Below, one piece after another: positions 1 to 7,690 of a stretch of 8,381 nucleotides of DNA (within the stretch, counting starts at the first letter, position 1; each line of letters opens with the position of its first letter). Under the pieces are notes generated by a model. The model saw nothing but the letters and a program-made list of their open reading frames with translations, was not told the origin of the DNA and made no database searches. Position numbers and translations under genes: made by a program. The stretch is taken from positions 1 through 8,381 of the forward strand of contig FR878315.1 of NCBI GenBank assembly GCA_000434335.1. The letters run 5' to 3'. The DNA comes from Clostridium sp. CAG:492 (lineage in GTDB: Bacteria; Bacillota; Clostridia; TANB77; CAG-508).

Positions 1-720
1 ACAAGAAAAAATATCTACAACCATTGGTACTCCAATTGCTATTACAGGTACTCCTAATGTGTTTTTGCTTAGCTCTTTTCTAGTATTACCAACACCAGCT
101 CCTGGCACTATTCCCGTATCTGAAATTTGTATTGTACTACTTATTCTTTCAATACTCTTTGATGCTAAACTATCTATTACAATTATTAATTTAGGTTTTA
201 CATTATCAACTACACCTTTTATTATTTCCAAAGTTTCTATACCTGTTGTTCCTAATACACCTGGTGCAATTGTACATACAGACCTTGCTCCTTTTATAAC
301 ACATTCTGGTGCATATTTTAATAAATGTCTTGTAACTTCGATTTCTTGAGATACTTTTGGACCTAATGCATCTGGAGTAACAGATTGATTTCCTAACCCC
401 ACAACTAAAATTTCATCTTGTTTACCAATTTTTTCATCAACAATACTTGCAAGCTCCTCACTAATTATATTAGAAGCATTCTCGATTTCATCATCATCTG
501 CTAATCTTAAATTTTTAATATCAACTGTAACATACGTTCCAATCGGTTTGCCAATTGCTTTTTCCCCTTCTTCATTTATTATTTTAACCACAGATGACTT
601 AATATTTTCATTACTTATCTTCTCAATTGTTTCAATTCCCGGAATATCACCTTCCAGCTTATTAGCTTTTTTATAAATATCACGTCTCTCATCTGCCATA
701 TCAGTTCTAAAATTATACAT
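1..720 (-). CDS. gpr: GPR endopeptidase (germination protease), 3' end cut off by window edge
   Basis: This gene encodes the spore protease that degrades small acid-soluble spore proteins during germination; it is made as a zymogen in the forespore. I translated 240 residues from the ATG at 718-720; the family is usually about 330-370 residues, so roughly the last third is off the left edge. Family landmarks are VVGLGNQSVTPDALGP at residues 106-121, RHLLKYAP, IAPGVLGTTGIET at 151-163, VIDSLASKSIER and TIQISDTGI near 196-204. Asp117 and Asp183 match the two aspartates (127 and 193 in Bacillus megaterium numbering) known to be essential, with the same 66-residue spacing. The N-terminal NFRTDMADE resembles the zymogen self-cleavage site, but only about seven residues precede it, fewer than in Bacillus. 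A weak AAGGGA ribosome site lies 10 bases upstream. A terminator separates it from the operon upstream, so it should have its own forespore promoter, which I could not identify. Confidence 0.95.
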   Translation of the reverse strand, partial: MYNFRTDMADERRDIYKKANKLEGDIPGIETIEKISNENIKSSVVKIINEEGEKAIGKPIGTYVTVDIKNLRLADDDEIENASNIISEELASIVDEKIGKQDEILVVGLGNQSVTPDALGPKVSQEIEVTRHLLKYAPECVIKGARSVCTIAPGVLGTTGIETLEIIKGVVDNVKPKLIIVIDSLASKSIERISSTIQISDTGIVPGAGVGNTRKELSKNTLGVPVIAIGVPMVVDIFSC

Positions 721-737
721 ATAAAATCATTCCCTTC

Positions 738-784
738 AAAAAAATAATGTCTTCCAAAATATTATTTGGAAAACATTATTTTTT
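738..784 (-). terminator. Rho-independent terminator after holA
   Basis: Positions 739-758 pair with 765-784 to give a stem of about 18-20 base pairs with a six-base loop (759-764). The one mismatch on the plus strand (C751 against A772) becomes a G-U pair in minus-strand RNA, so the structure suits leftward transcription. The minus strand then reads seven T's (738-744). The terminator sits just after the holA stop and before gpr, and separates the vegetative operon from the sporulation gene. The A-rich partner strand could also make it work weakly rightward, but no plus-strand gene is present. Confidence 0.85.
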
Positions 785-806
785 ATTCATATTATATCTA
801 TAATAT

Positions 807-1826
807 TTAACTACAATATCCACATATTACAGCTTCAATGCCAATATTTAAATCAATATCACCATCTTTGTATTTTTCATCTAAATTTATAAATTGTTTT
901 AATATATTATACAACTCATCTTCTTTAAAATAACCTGCTTGCTTTTTATATTTTGAAACAAGGAATGTTTGATTTGGTTTTAAATTTAAATTTTCTTGTA
1001 TGTCTTTTTTATATTTTTCACATAATTTAACTATATATAATTTTTTAAAATGATTATACAATGTAATTAAAATTTTTTGAATAGGCTCTTTAGCATATAT
1101 CAAATTTCTTAACACTTCTAATGATTTTGCAACATTTTTTCTGCCTAAATTATCTGTTAAATCAAATATAACGCTATCAAATTGTCTTATAGATAATATA
1201 TCTATATCTTCTTTAGTTATTTGACCACCTTTTCCCTTATATTCAATCAACTTTCTTATTTCATTAATTAAATCTTGTAAATTTGTACCACAACATTCTA
1301 TAAAATATGCTAATGTTGGATTATCAATATTTACAGAATATGCATTACAAATATATTTAATTCTATTTGATAGTTCTTGTGGCTTTTCAGGTTCAAAATT
1401 ACATACTATTCCAATTTTTTCTATTGTTTTATATAATTTATTTTTTTCAATATCATCTTCAATAAATACTATAACATTCTGATCTTTTATTTCATCTTTA
1501 TTATTTTCAATATATTCAGATATTTTTTCTATTTTATCAATTATTAATTGATTTTTCTTCTTAGATTGTTTTTTTAGCAAATCTGTGTTTTTTATTATAA
1601 TTAGTTTTCTTTCAAATCCAAATGCAGGAGTTTGAATTTCAGAAATGATATTATCAATGGCTGAATTATCTATTTTAATATAATTCAATCCATCTACTAA
1701 ATTTCCAAAAGATTTTTTTATTTTTTTTACTACATTATCTAATAAATATCGCTCTTGTCCATATAGTAAATATATGCTTGACAACTTATTTTCTTTTAAT
1801 TCTTTTTCTAATTGATTAATAGTCAT
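807..1826 (-). CDS. holA: DNA polymerase III subunit delta
   Basis: This is the delta subunit of the clamp loader, which opens the beta sliding clamp and helps load it onto primed DNA. The 339-residue product has the usual length. The N-terminal YLLYGQERYLLD (residues 19-30) is the family's typical start of the AAA+-like domain, which in delta does not hydrolyse ATP. The segment TPAFGFERKLIIIKN (66-80) lies where the beta-binding element of the E. coli protein is found. Residues 141-210 match the second domain (NFEPEKPQELSNRIK, then GTNLQDLINEIRKLIEY), and the rest is the helical C-terminal collar domain (DNLGRKNVAKSLEVLRNLI, ending DLNIGIEAVICGYCS). An AGGAG site at 1834-1838, seven bases from the ATG, supports the start. 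It is the last gene of the cluster, 27 bases after the debranching-enzyme gene. Identification rests on motif memory, with overall low sequence conservation typical of delta. Confidence 0.92.
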   Translation of the reverse strand: MTINQLEKELKENKLSSIYLLYGQERYLLDNVVKKIKKSFGNLVDGLNYIKIDNSAIDNIISEIQTPAFGFERKLIIIKNTDLLKKQSKKKNQLIIDKIEKISEYIENNKDEIKDQNVIVFIEDDIEKNKLYKTIEKIGIVCNFEPEKPQELSNRIKYICNAYSVNIDNPTLAYFIECCGTNLQDLINEIRKLIEYKGKGGQITKEDIDILSIRQFDSVIFDLTDNLGRKNVAKSLEVLRNLIYAKEPIQKILITLYNHFKKLYIVKLCEKYKKDIQENLNLKPNQTFLVSKYKKQAGYFKEDELYNILKQFINLDEKYKDGDIDLNIGIEAVICGYCS

Positions 1827-1853
1827 ACATTTTCTCCTACACTTTAAACAAAA

Positions 1854-3839
1854 TTATAATATTATTCTAAATACTTCAGCAACACTCCAACACTGTGCAA
1901 ATGCTCCTTCAGATTCAAATGGTTTTTTTGAATCATAAAGCTCTGAAATGCTACCTATTGTTTTTCCTTCGTTTAGCTCTTTTGTATATGTCTTTTTTAA
2001 TTTTTCAACAAATTTTTGATGATGCTCAATTAAATTATTTTTCTCGCTTTTACTTTTTTCCGCATAAATGATATTTAAAAATGCATCATTGTATGGACCT
2101 AATAACCATGGCCATGTAATTCCTTGATGATAACTAATATCTCTTCTATATGAATCTCCTTCATATACTTCAGTATAATGAACTTCTCCTTTTGCTAATG
2201 TTTTTAATCCATAATTATTTAACAACTTTTTAGTTACAGTATTAAACATTTCTTTTGCAACTTCTGTTTTTGGATCTATAACTGGGTAACTTAATGATAG
2301 AGCAAATAATTGATTTGGTCTAATTTTATCATCACCTAATACATCATATAAGCATTTATTCTTTTTATTGTAAAATTTTTCATTAAATGATTTTTTAGTA
2401 TTATTAGCTAGTTCTTTTAGCTCATTTATTATATCTACATCATCTTCAAATTTTTCTGCAAGTTCAGCAGTAATCATAAGTGCATTATACCACATAGCAT
2501 TAATTTCAACTTGCTTTCCATTTCTTGGAGTAACAACATAATCGCCAACTTTTGCATCCATCCAAGTGTTTTGAGTTTCTAATGATCCTGCAGATATTAA
2601 ATAATCTTCATCTAAATAAATATTATTTTTATCTAAATCAATACCTTTGGTATAATTTTTAATAATGTTCTTCAATTTTGTATATAATTTATCCTTAACA
2701 AAATCGTAATCTTTAGTATAATTTATATATTTTTTAACCTGTTCAAATAATAATAAACTTGCATCAACACTATTATATAGTGGAGTATTATCATACTCAG
2801 AATATCCATTTGGTACTAATCCTTGTTTTATGTCTTTTGTAAATGTTAATAATACTTTTCTTGCAACATCAAATCTTTTATTTTTTAATACTGTTCCTTC
2901 AAAAGAAATTAATGTATCTCTTCCCCAGTCTAAAAACCAAGGATATCCAGCTATAAGAGTTAGTAGATTTTTTCTTGATACAATAAAATTATCTGTTGCT
3001 ATTATATATTTTTTTATTAAATCATCATCACCAGATAAATCTGATTTATCTATTAATTGCTTAATTCTTTTCTTTTCATTTTGAATTATTTTTACACCAT
3101 TTTTTCTATCAATTTTTATTTCATCAAGAGAGCAAGCAAATGTAATATATTTTTCTTCATTTGGATTAATTTCAATTTCATATGTTCCTGCTATTGCGTG
3201 GTTTTCTTCACTTGGAAGTCCTCTTTTTTCTTCTTCTATATAGTACATATTTTTAAATGAATCATTTTCTTTTACAATATAATTTCCATCTGAACAATTC
3301 ATATATATGTGATGCTCGCTATTATCTATCACTATATCAACTAAATTTTTATTATTGGTTTGCTTTATATAAAAATTCTTATTATAGCTTGTACCATGAA
3401 AATCTCTATAATTAAGTAATGGTGTTAAATTTAATTTTGTTTTTGATTCATTATTTTTTATTTTATACAAAATAATAGAAACATTTTTTCTGTACTCCAT
3501 ACATATTGTTTTTTCAATTTCTATTCCCTCAACATTATAATAGTATGTTGGAACTTCTTCTTTTTCAAATGCTACTAAATTTTTATATCCTTCTGATATA
3601 TTATTTTTACACATATTTGTATATAATGGATATGTTTTTCCATTAATATCTATACTTTCATCAACTTTTGAAACTAATAGATATCTTTGTGCAGGAGGAT
3701 TTAATGGTGCCACAAGTATTCCGTGGTATCTTCTTGTATTAGCACCTGCTACTGTTGAACTTGCAAATCCTCCAAGTCCATTTGTAACAATCCATTCTTT
3801 TTTTATTATATCTTCAAAACTTGATTTTTTTAAGTTCAT
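1854..3839 (-). CDS. Glycogen debranching enzyme (amylo-alpha-1,6-glucosidase family, GH133-like)
   Basis: The product probably hydrolyses alpha-1,6 branch points of glycogen-like polymer in the cytoplasm. It is 661 residues, the usual size of the two-domain bacterial/archaeal form. The N-terminal domain begins with EWIVTNGLGGFASSTVAG (15-32) and NTRRYHGILVAPLNPPAQR (34-52), typical of the GDE N-terminal domain. The (alpha/alpha) barrel domain follows with GYPWFLDWGRDTLISFEG (298-315), NTWMDAK (424-430), VEINAMWYNAL (443-453), YHQGITWPWLLGPY (570-583) and SISELYD (630-636). The Asp residues in WFLDWGRD and WMDAK are candidate catalytic or substrate-binding residues by family resemblance. No signal peptide is present. 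A GAGAGG site at 3849-3854 lies nine bases from the ATG. It is third in the murB-yvcK-GDE-holA cluster. No other glycogen gene is in the window, so its operon partners suggest co-expression with housekeeping rather than a glycogen operon. Confidence 0.93.
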   Translation of the reverse strand: MNLKKSSFEDIIKKEWIVTNGLGGFASSTVAGANTRRYHGILVAPLNPPAQRYLLVSKVDESIDINGKTYPLYTNMCKNNISEGYKNLVAFEKEEVPTYYYNVEGIEIEKTICMEYRKNVSIILYKIKNNESKTKLNLTPLLNYRDFHGTSYNKNFYIKQTNNKNLVDIVIDNSEHHIYMNCSDGNYIVKENDSFKNMYYIEEEKRGLPSEENHAIAGTYEIEINPNEEKYITFACSLDEIKIDRKNGVKIIQNEKKRIKQLIDKSDLSGDDDLIKKYIIATDNFIVSRKNLLTLIAGYPWFLDWGRDTLISFEGTVLKNKRFDVARKVLLTFTKDIKQGLVPNGYSEYDNTPLYNSVDASLLLFEQVKKYINYTKDYDFVKDKLYTKLKNIIKNYTKGIDLDKNNIYLDEDYLISAGSLETQNTWMDAKVGDYVVTPRNGKQVEINAMWYNALMITAELAEKFEDDVDIINELKELANNTKKSFNEKFYNKKNKCLYDVLGDDKIRPNQLFALSLSYPVIDPKTEVAKEMFNTVTKKLLNNYGLKTLAKGEVHYTEVYEGDSYRRDISYHQGITWPWLLGPYNDAFLNIIYAEKSKSEKNNLIEHHQKFVEKLKKTYTKELNEGKTIGSISELYDSKKPFESEGAFAQCWSVAEVFRIIL

Positions 3840-3892
3840 TCATACTTACCTCTCTTTTTCTTCAGTATTATCCTATATAAAAATTACAAATT

Positions 3893-5461
3893 TTATTTCT
3901 TCATAATTTTTCTTCGCTTTTCTTCTTCTATCTTTTTAGCTCTTTGTGTATCAGTATTGTATTTTTTAATATTGCTTACTTTTTCTAAAATTTGATTACT
4001 TCTTTTTTCATTCATAATCTTTCTTTTTAATTTTTCATCACTTTCTCTTATTGACATTATTCTGTTTTCATATTTAGAATAAAATTTGCTTTTTCCATCT
4101 TTATTTAATTTTTGTTTTTTCCATTTATTTTTCTTTTTAGGATTAATTTTCTTATATTTTAGTTTTTGACTTAAAATTAAATATTCTGGGTCATTTTGCT
4201 TATCTTTAAATTTTAAATCTTCACAAACCAATTCAATTATCGCTCCTGCAATTGCATCTGGATTATGTCGTATATGACCATTTTCAACTGTTGCTAAATC
4301 CCTTTTAATAAGTTTTATTCCTTCATTTTTTGCTCTTTGAATATCTTGCTCTACTAGCTCTGAACCTTGCATATTATATTTTCTTATGTATTCTGGCATA
4401 ACTTCTCCTGTATCATAAATACAGTAATCTATCATTCCTTCACCCATATGTCTTTTTATTGCTCTTATATGGTCTGTTAAAGAATAATTATATGTTTGCC
4501 CTGGTTCAGTCATAATATTGCTAACATAAATTTTAAATGCTTTTGATTCCTTTATTGCCTTTGATACGCCTTTTACCAAAAGATTTGGTATTACATTTGT
4601 ATATAAACTTCCTGGCCCTATAACTATTGCATCTGCATCTTTAATTGCTTCGACAACACCTGGTGATACCTTACAATTTGATGGGCTTATGTATACTCTT
4701 TTTATATTACATACTTTTTCATTAATAACATCTGGAATCTCATTTTTTCCTCTTATAACAGTACCATCTGTTAGCTCTGCACATATTTCGATTTCATCTT
4801 GAGTAACTGGTAGCACTTTTCCTGTTATATTTAAAATATTTTTCGATTTTTCTACAGATTTTGAAAAATCTGAATATAAGTTTTGCATTGCTAATAAGTA
4901 AATATCTCCAAAAGAAAGTGACTTTAATGCCCCATATGTAAATTGGTGTTTTATTAAATTCTCCATTTCTTCTTCATTATATGCTAATGCAATTAAACTT
5001 TCTTTTATGTCTTCTAATGGTAATGTATTAAGTAACATTCGTGAATCTGTTTTTCCTTCTCCATAATCACTTACTGTTACAACTGCTGTAATATTATCAG
5101 TATAAGTTTTTAAACCTCGAAGTACAGCATTTAAACCATTTCCACCACCTATAACAACTATTTTAGGACCTTGATTATATACTTTTTTATTATATATTAA
5201 GGATTTTACATTATCTCTTTTATCAGTTTCTTTTACCAAAAGCTCTAATGTTCTTTTTTGAATAGAAACAACTGAAAAAACAATTCCAGAAAATCCTAAT
5301 ATAAATAATATAACTATTTTAAAAACACTTGTTATGTCTAACGACTCTGTAACAAAAATTGTTGACATAGCATAACAAATTGCTATCATCGAAACTAAAA
5401 TTAAAAACAGCCATCTCTTAATTTTATTCTCGGATTTAAACCACGAAAAAAAACCTTTCAT
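3893..5461 (-). CDS. yvcK: YvcK/CofD-family protein with N-terminal membrane segments and basic C-terminal tail
   Basis: YvcK proteins bind UDP-GlcNAc and in Bacillus are needed for growth on gluconeogenic carbon sources and for cell shape. This one has 522 residues. Two membrane segments (about 17-36 and 47-67) precede the core. Core motifs are VVIGGGNGLNAVLRGLKTY (102-120), IVIGPGSLYTNVIPNLLV (279-296), YVSNIMTEPGQT (312-323) and DHIRAI (330-335). However, the usual DDGGSSG-type loop reads SDYGEGKTDS (131-140), and the usual PPGDIRN reads PLEDIKES (148-155). The canonical SFGNLFLAAL reads SFGDIYLLAM (183-192). Residues about 420-522 form a lysine/arginine-rich, probably disordered or helical tail not found in Bacillus YvcK. 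The ATG has an AGAGG site seven bases upstream (5469-5473) and starts 23 bases after the murB stop. The usual neighbours rapZ and whiA are absent here. Ligand binding should not be assumed, given the altered loops. Confidence 0.88.
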   Translation of the reverse strand: MKGFFSWFKSENKIKRWLFLILVSMIAICYAMSTIFVTESLDITSVFKIVILFILGFSGIVFSVVSIQKRTLELLVKETDKRDNVKSLIYNKKVYNQGPKIVVIGGGNGLNAVLRGLKTYTDNITAVVTVSDYGEGKTDSRMLLNTLPLEDIKESLIALAYNEEEMENLIKHQFTYGALKSLSFGDIYLLAMQNLYSDFSKSVEKSKNILNITGKVLPVTQDEIEICAELTDGTVIRGKNEIPDVINEKVCNIKRVYISPSNCKVSPGVVEAIKDADAIVIGPGSLYTNVIPNLLVKGVSKAIKESKAFKIYVSNIMTEPGQTYNYSLTDHIRAIKRHMGEGMIDYCIYDTGEVMPEYIRKYNMQGSELVEQDIQRAKNEGIKLIKRDLATVENGHIRHNPDAIAGAIIELVCEDLKFKDKQNDPEYLILSQKLKYKKINPKKKNKWKKQKLNKDGKSKFYSKYENRIMSIRESDEKLKRKIMNEKRSNQILEKVSNIKKYNTDTQRAKKIEEEKRRKIMKK

Positions 5462-5484
5462 TATCTAACCTCTTCCTTCTGATG

Positions 5485-6405
5485 TTATTCTCCAATTACT
5501 TCAACTTCTAATTGAATTTCTTTTTTAAATTTTTCATAAACTTTGTTTTTTACATAATCAACTAATGATAATACATCTTCTGCAGTTGCATTTCCAGTAT
5601 TTACAACAAAACCTGCATGAACATCAGATATTTGAGCTCCACCTATTGTGTAACCCTTTAAACCACATTCATCAATCAATTTAGCAGTAATAAAATCACT
5701 ACCACGTTTAAATGTGCTACCTGCATTAGGCATATTTATTGGTTGTTTTGATTTTCTAGAATTTAAATTTTCGTCCATCTTTTGCTTTATTTCATCTTGA
5801 TTTTCCTGTATATCAAGCATTAATTTACTTTGTATTATAATTAGATTGTTATTCATAAAAGCACTGTGTCTGTATGAAAAATCTTGCTCTTTATTTGCAA
5901 GCTCTATAATGTTTCCTGTAATATCAATGCATTTTGTTGATATTACAATATCTTTAAATTCACCACCATAAGCTCCAGCATTCATTCTTACTGCGCCACC
6001 TATTGTTCCTGGAATTCCAGATGCAAACTCAAATCCACCTATTGATTCCTTTAGTAATTTTTGTGCTAGCAATCCTAATGAAACTCCAGCTCCTACAGTT
6101 ACTATTGCTTTATTATCATCTTTTTTTATATCAATTTCTTTAAAATCCAATTTAACGACAATACCACGAATTCCATTGTCTTTAACAAGAATATTGCTTC
6201 CATTTCCTATTATTGTAAAATTTATTTTATTTTCGTTTATAAATTTTAATATATTTTTTAAGTCATCTAAATCTGATATTTTTATAAATATATCAGCATT
6301 TCCTCCTATTTTAAATGATGTATGTTTTTTCATTGGCTCATCCTTTTTTATTTCAGAGCACTTTAAATTTTCTACACAGTAATTAAAAATTTCTTCTTTA
6401 TTCAA
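5485..6405 (-). CDS. murB: UDP-N-acetylmuramate dehydrogenase (UDP-N-acetylenolpyruvoylglucosamine reductase)
   Basis: MurB reduces UDP-GlcNAc-enolpyruvate to UDP-MurNAc with NADPH and FAD, the second committed step of peptidoglycan synthesis in the cytoplasm. The 306-residue product has the usual length. FAD-domain motifs are KHTSFKIGGNADIF (27-40), IIGNGSNILVKDNGIRG (65-81) and ASGIPGTIGGAVRMNAGAYGG (128-148). YRHSAF (178-183) carries the conserved Arg179. NAGSTFKRG (227-235) carries Ser230, which matches the proton-donating serine. AKLIDECGLKGYTIGGAQIS follows, and the C-terminal LEVEVIG places Glu300 at the conserved glutamate. The arrangement, with no extra tyrosine loop between Arg and Ser, suits the type II (Gram-positive) form. 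The start is TTG, not ATG, chosen because a strong GGAGG at 6413-6417 lies seven bases away and no in-frame ATG is available before the conserved N-terminus. It is the first gene of the cluster, directly behind a sigma-A type promoter. Confidence 0.96.
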   Translation of the reverse strand: MNKEEIFNYCVENLKCSEIKKDEPMKKHTSFKIGGNADIFIKISDLDDLKNILKFINENKINFTIIGNGSNILVKDNGIRGIVVKLDFKEIDIKKDDNKAIVTVGAGVSLGLLAQKLLKESIGGFEFASGIPGTIGGAVRMNAGAYGGEFKDIVISTKCIDITGNIIELANKEQDFSYRHSAFMNNNLIIIQSKLMLDIQENQDEIKQKMDENLNSRKSKQPINMPNAGSTFKRGSDFITAKLIDECGLKGYTIGGAQISDVHAGFVVNTGNATAEDVLSLVDYVKNKVYEKFKKEIQLEVEVIGE

Positions 6406-6412
6406 AATAGTA

Positions 6413-6417
6413 CCTCC
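6413..6417 (-). promoter_or_regulatory. Ribosome binding site deciding the murB TTG start
   Basis: The minus strand reads GGAGG here, seven bases before TTG at 6403-6405. The next in-frame ATG codon is Met25, inside a region needed before the FAD motif, and it has no comparable site. This supports the TTG start. Confidence 0.85.
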
Positions 6418-6429
6418 AAATTTTTTTAT

Positions 6430-6458
6430 ATTATATATTAGATTATATTAAAAATCAA
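6430..6458 (-). promoter_or_regulatory. Sigma-A type promoter of the murB operon
   Basis: On the minus strand, TTGATT (6453-6458) is followed after exactly 17 bases by a perfect TATAAT (6430-6435). Transcription would start near 6423 and leave a leader of about 20 bases before the TTG start of murB. No other promoter-like pair is evident between murB and holA, so it probably drives all four genes. Confidence 0.75.
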
Positions 6459-6562
6459 TGTTGGATTTGCTAATATGTTAAAATGTTTTTTCATTATTTT
6501 TTTAAACAAAAATTTTACACTAACATATGTAATAATAACAAATTTATTATTTTTTTATAATT

Positions 6563-6641
6563 AACTCTTTGCTGAAACTGAATTTCAAAAGGTTTGACGA
6601 AAATTCTAATTTGCTCCTCTTACTGGACTAGAACCAACGAC
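6563..6641 (-). repeat. Left copy of direct repeat: decayed tRNA-Asn 3' end plus downstream hairpin
   Basis: On the minus strand, 6615-6638 reads as a tRNA T-arm (GTTGG-TTCTAGT-CCAGT) followed by acceptor strand AAGAGGA and discriminator G; the CCA end has changed to CAA. The T-loop has TTCTAGT where TTCGAGT is expected. Positions 6572-6641 align without gaps to 8025-8094 with 61 of 70 identical bases, counted by hand; weaker similarity with one indel continues to 6563. The downstream hairpin of the right copy is only partly kept here. Similarity stops at 6641, in the tRNA variable region. This is not a functional tRNA; it is best read as an old attachment-site remnant. Confidence 0.75.
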
Positions 6642-6729
6642 AATTTGGATGTTTCTTCTACTTCATTTTTCTAACCAAAAGGAGTGCATCTTGTTTTATA
6701 CAGACCTCTTATGTTTTATAAAAAAATAT

Positions 6730-6766
6730 CTAAAAATATTTTAGGAGCTTTCAAAAGAAAGCTCCC
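6730..6766 (-). terminator. Rho-independent terminator of the 293-residue gene
   Basis: GGAGCTTTC (6744-6752) and GAAAGCTCC (6757-6765) form a perfect nine-pair stem with a four-base loop. On the minus strand it is followed by the T-rich TAAAATATTTTTAG. It lies 43 bases after the stop codon of the leftward gene at 6809-7690 and before the murB promoter, so it insulates the operon from the accessory gene. Confidence 0.8.
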
Positions 6767-6808
6767 ATCTTCGGTCATTATTTGTTAGTATATTATTTTT
6801 TCTTGTTC

Positions 6809-7690
6809 TCACTCTTTCCATTTTTCAAATACTAAATCAGTTTTTTCCGACTTAATATTTTTGATGCACTCGCTCCCATCCTCTGAAACATACAAATTAA
6901 CTCTATAAATTCCATCTTTGGATTTAAAATTTATACCTGAAGAATAGAACAATTCATATGTATCATCTGATATGAAAGTAGTTTTACCTGTACATAAATT
7001 ATACATATGAAGAGTCATATCATTCTCTATATAATATAATCCATTTATATGTATTTCAACAGGCAATCCTGAAAAATAATTTGAAATTGGTATACATTTT
7101 TCCTGCGTACATAACATTAAAGTAGAATTTTCAAAATCTCCTTCAGCAACAACTACATCATCCATATAATAAGCTAATATAGTAGGCTTTTCGAATGGCA
7201 CCTCAAATTCTGCAATTTTGTTACCAAGATAAAATTCTGCTATGATATTTTTTCCAATACAATAAGTTCTATCATTTTTGCATATAAAAGTGTCATATGT
7301 AGAATAATCATTGCAATCAATTGTTCTCCAAGTCAATCTTCTTGTCATGTCTTTAGTATTTTTTGCAAATAATGCACGACTTTCTCTGTCAATAAAAATA
7401 GAGTATTCATCATTTATTGACAAAGGATCATAATCTTTGAGCTCTTCTTCGTGTTCTTTTACAAAGTCCTGAATAATCGTAAATTCCTTATCTGAAAGAT
7501 GTGAATCTTCATTTTCCCAACCAGAATTATTGCTAAGAAGACTAAGTATTATGGTTTTAGGCTCACTTGGATCAGCTGATGCAGTGTTTATCTTTTCATT
7601 TCTGCAGAGAAAATGTACAAATAATACACCTGTAATTATAAGCACAAATATAACAGCCACGCTTATAATTATCCGCTTGTTAATTTTCAT
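6809..7690 (-). CDS. Unrecognised membrane-anchored extracytoplasmic protein, possibly beta-propeller-like
   Basis: I do not recognise this 293-residue protein. MKINKR is followed by one hydrophobic segment (about 7-28), so it is probably anchored with a short cytoplasmic N-terminus and a large outer domain; no lipobox is clear around Cys29. The outer part holds seven further cysteines (126, 137, 144, 194, 199, 233, 275). From about residue 130 it shows spaced strand-like segments such as TFICKNDRTYCIGKN, LYYIENDMTLHMYNLCTGK (218-236) and INFKSKDGIYRVNLY. These resemble blades of propeller-like domains seen in clostridial surface proteins, but this is only a visual likeness. The ATG (7688-7690) has AGGAGG at 7701-7706, ten bases away. 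It has a consensus promoter, a long structured leader and its own terminator. Codons such as CGG, CTC, ACG and CAG appear more often than in the neighbouring housekeeping genes, which fits horizontal origin but is not proof. Confidence 0.8.
   Translation of the reverse strand: MKINKRIIISVAVIFVLIITGVLFVHFLCRNEKINTASADPSEPKTIILSLLSNNSGWENEDSHLSDKEFTIIQDFVKEHEEELKDYDPLSINDEYSIFIDRESRALFAKNTKDMTRRLTWRTIDCNDYSTYDTFICKNDRTYCIGKNIIAEFYLGNKIAEFEVPFEKPTILAYYMDDVVVAEGDFENSTLMLCTQEKCIPISNYFSGLPVEIHINGLYYIENDMTLHMYNLCTGKTTFISDDTYELFYSSGINFKSKDGIYRVNLYVSEDGSECIKNIKSEKTDLVFEKWKE

Larger units (their letters stand above)
6406..6808. other. Gene-free stretch between the murB operon and the accessory gene
   Basis: This 403-base stretch holds the murB ribosome site and promoter, an AT-rich tract with an 8-base inverted repeat (ATATGTTA at 6473-6480, TAACATAT at 6521-6528), the left tRNA-fragment repeat, about 90 bases in which I see nothing, and the terminator of the 293-residue gene. 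I found no open reading frame with a ribosome site on either strand. Confidence 0.7.

Noticed and set aside
59..349. Plus-strand open frame of 96 codons
   Set aside because: It lies opposite the gpr gene, has no ribosome site, and its sequence is the antisense of conserved GPR motifs.
740..840. A sigma-F/G forespore promoter for gpr
   Set aside because: A CATTATT resembling a -10 was seen near the terminator, but no matching -35 element stood at 15-17 bases, so it was not annotated.
2830..3260. Two plus-strand open frames inside the debranching-enzyme gene
   Set aside because: Both lie opposite a well-supported conserved gene and have low-complexity Phe/Ile-rich products typical of antisense of A-rich codons.
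6176..6382. Plus-strand open frame opposite the murB N-terminus
   Set aside because: It is antisense to conserved FAD-binding motifs of MurB and has no ribosome site.
6473..6528. Inverted repeat upstream of the murB promoter as a terminator or operator
   Set aside because: The arms are only eight bases with a 40-base AT-rich gap, expected by chance in such DNA.
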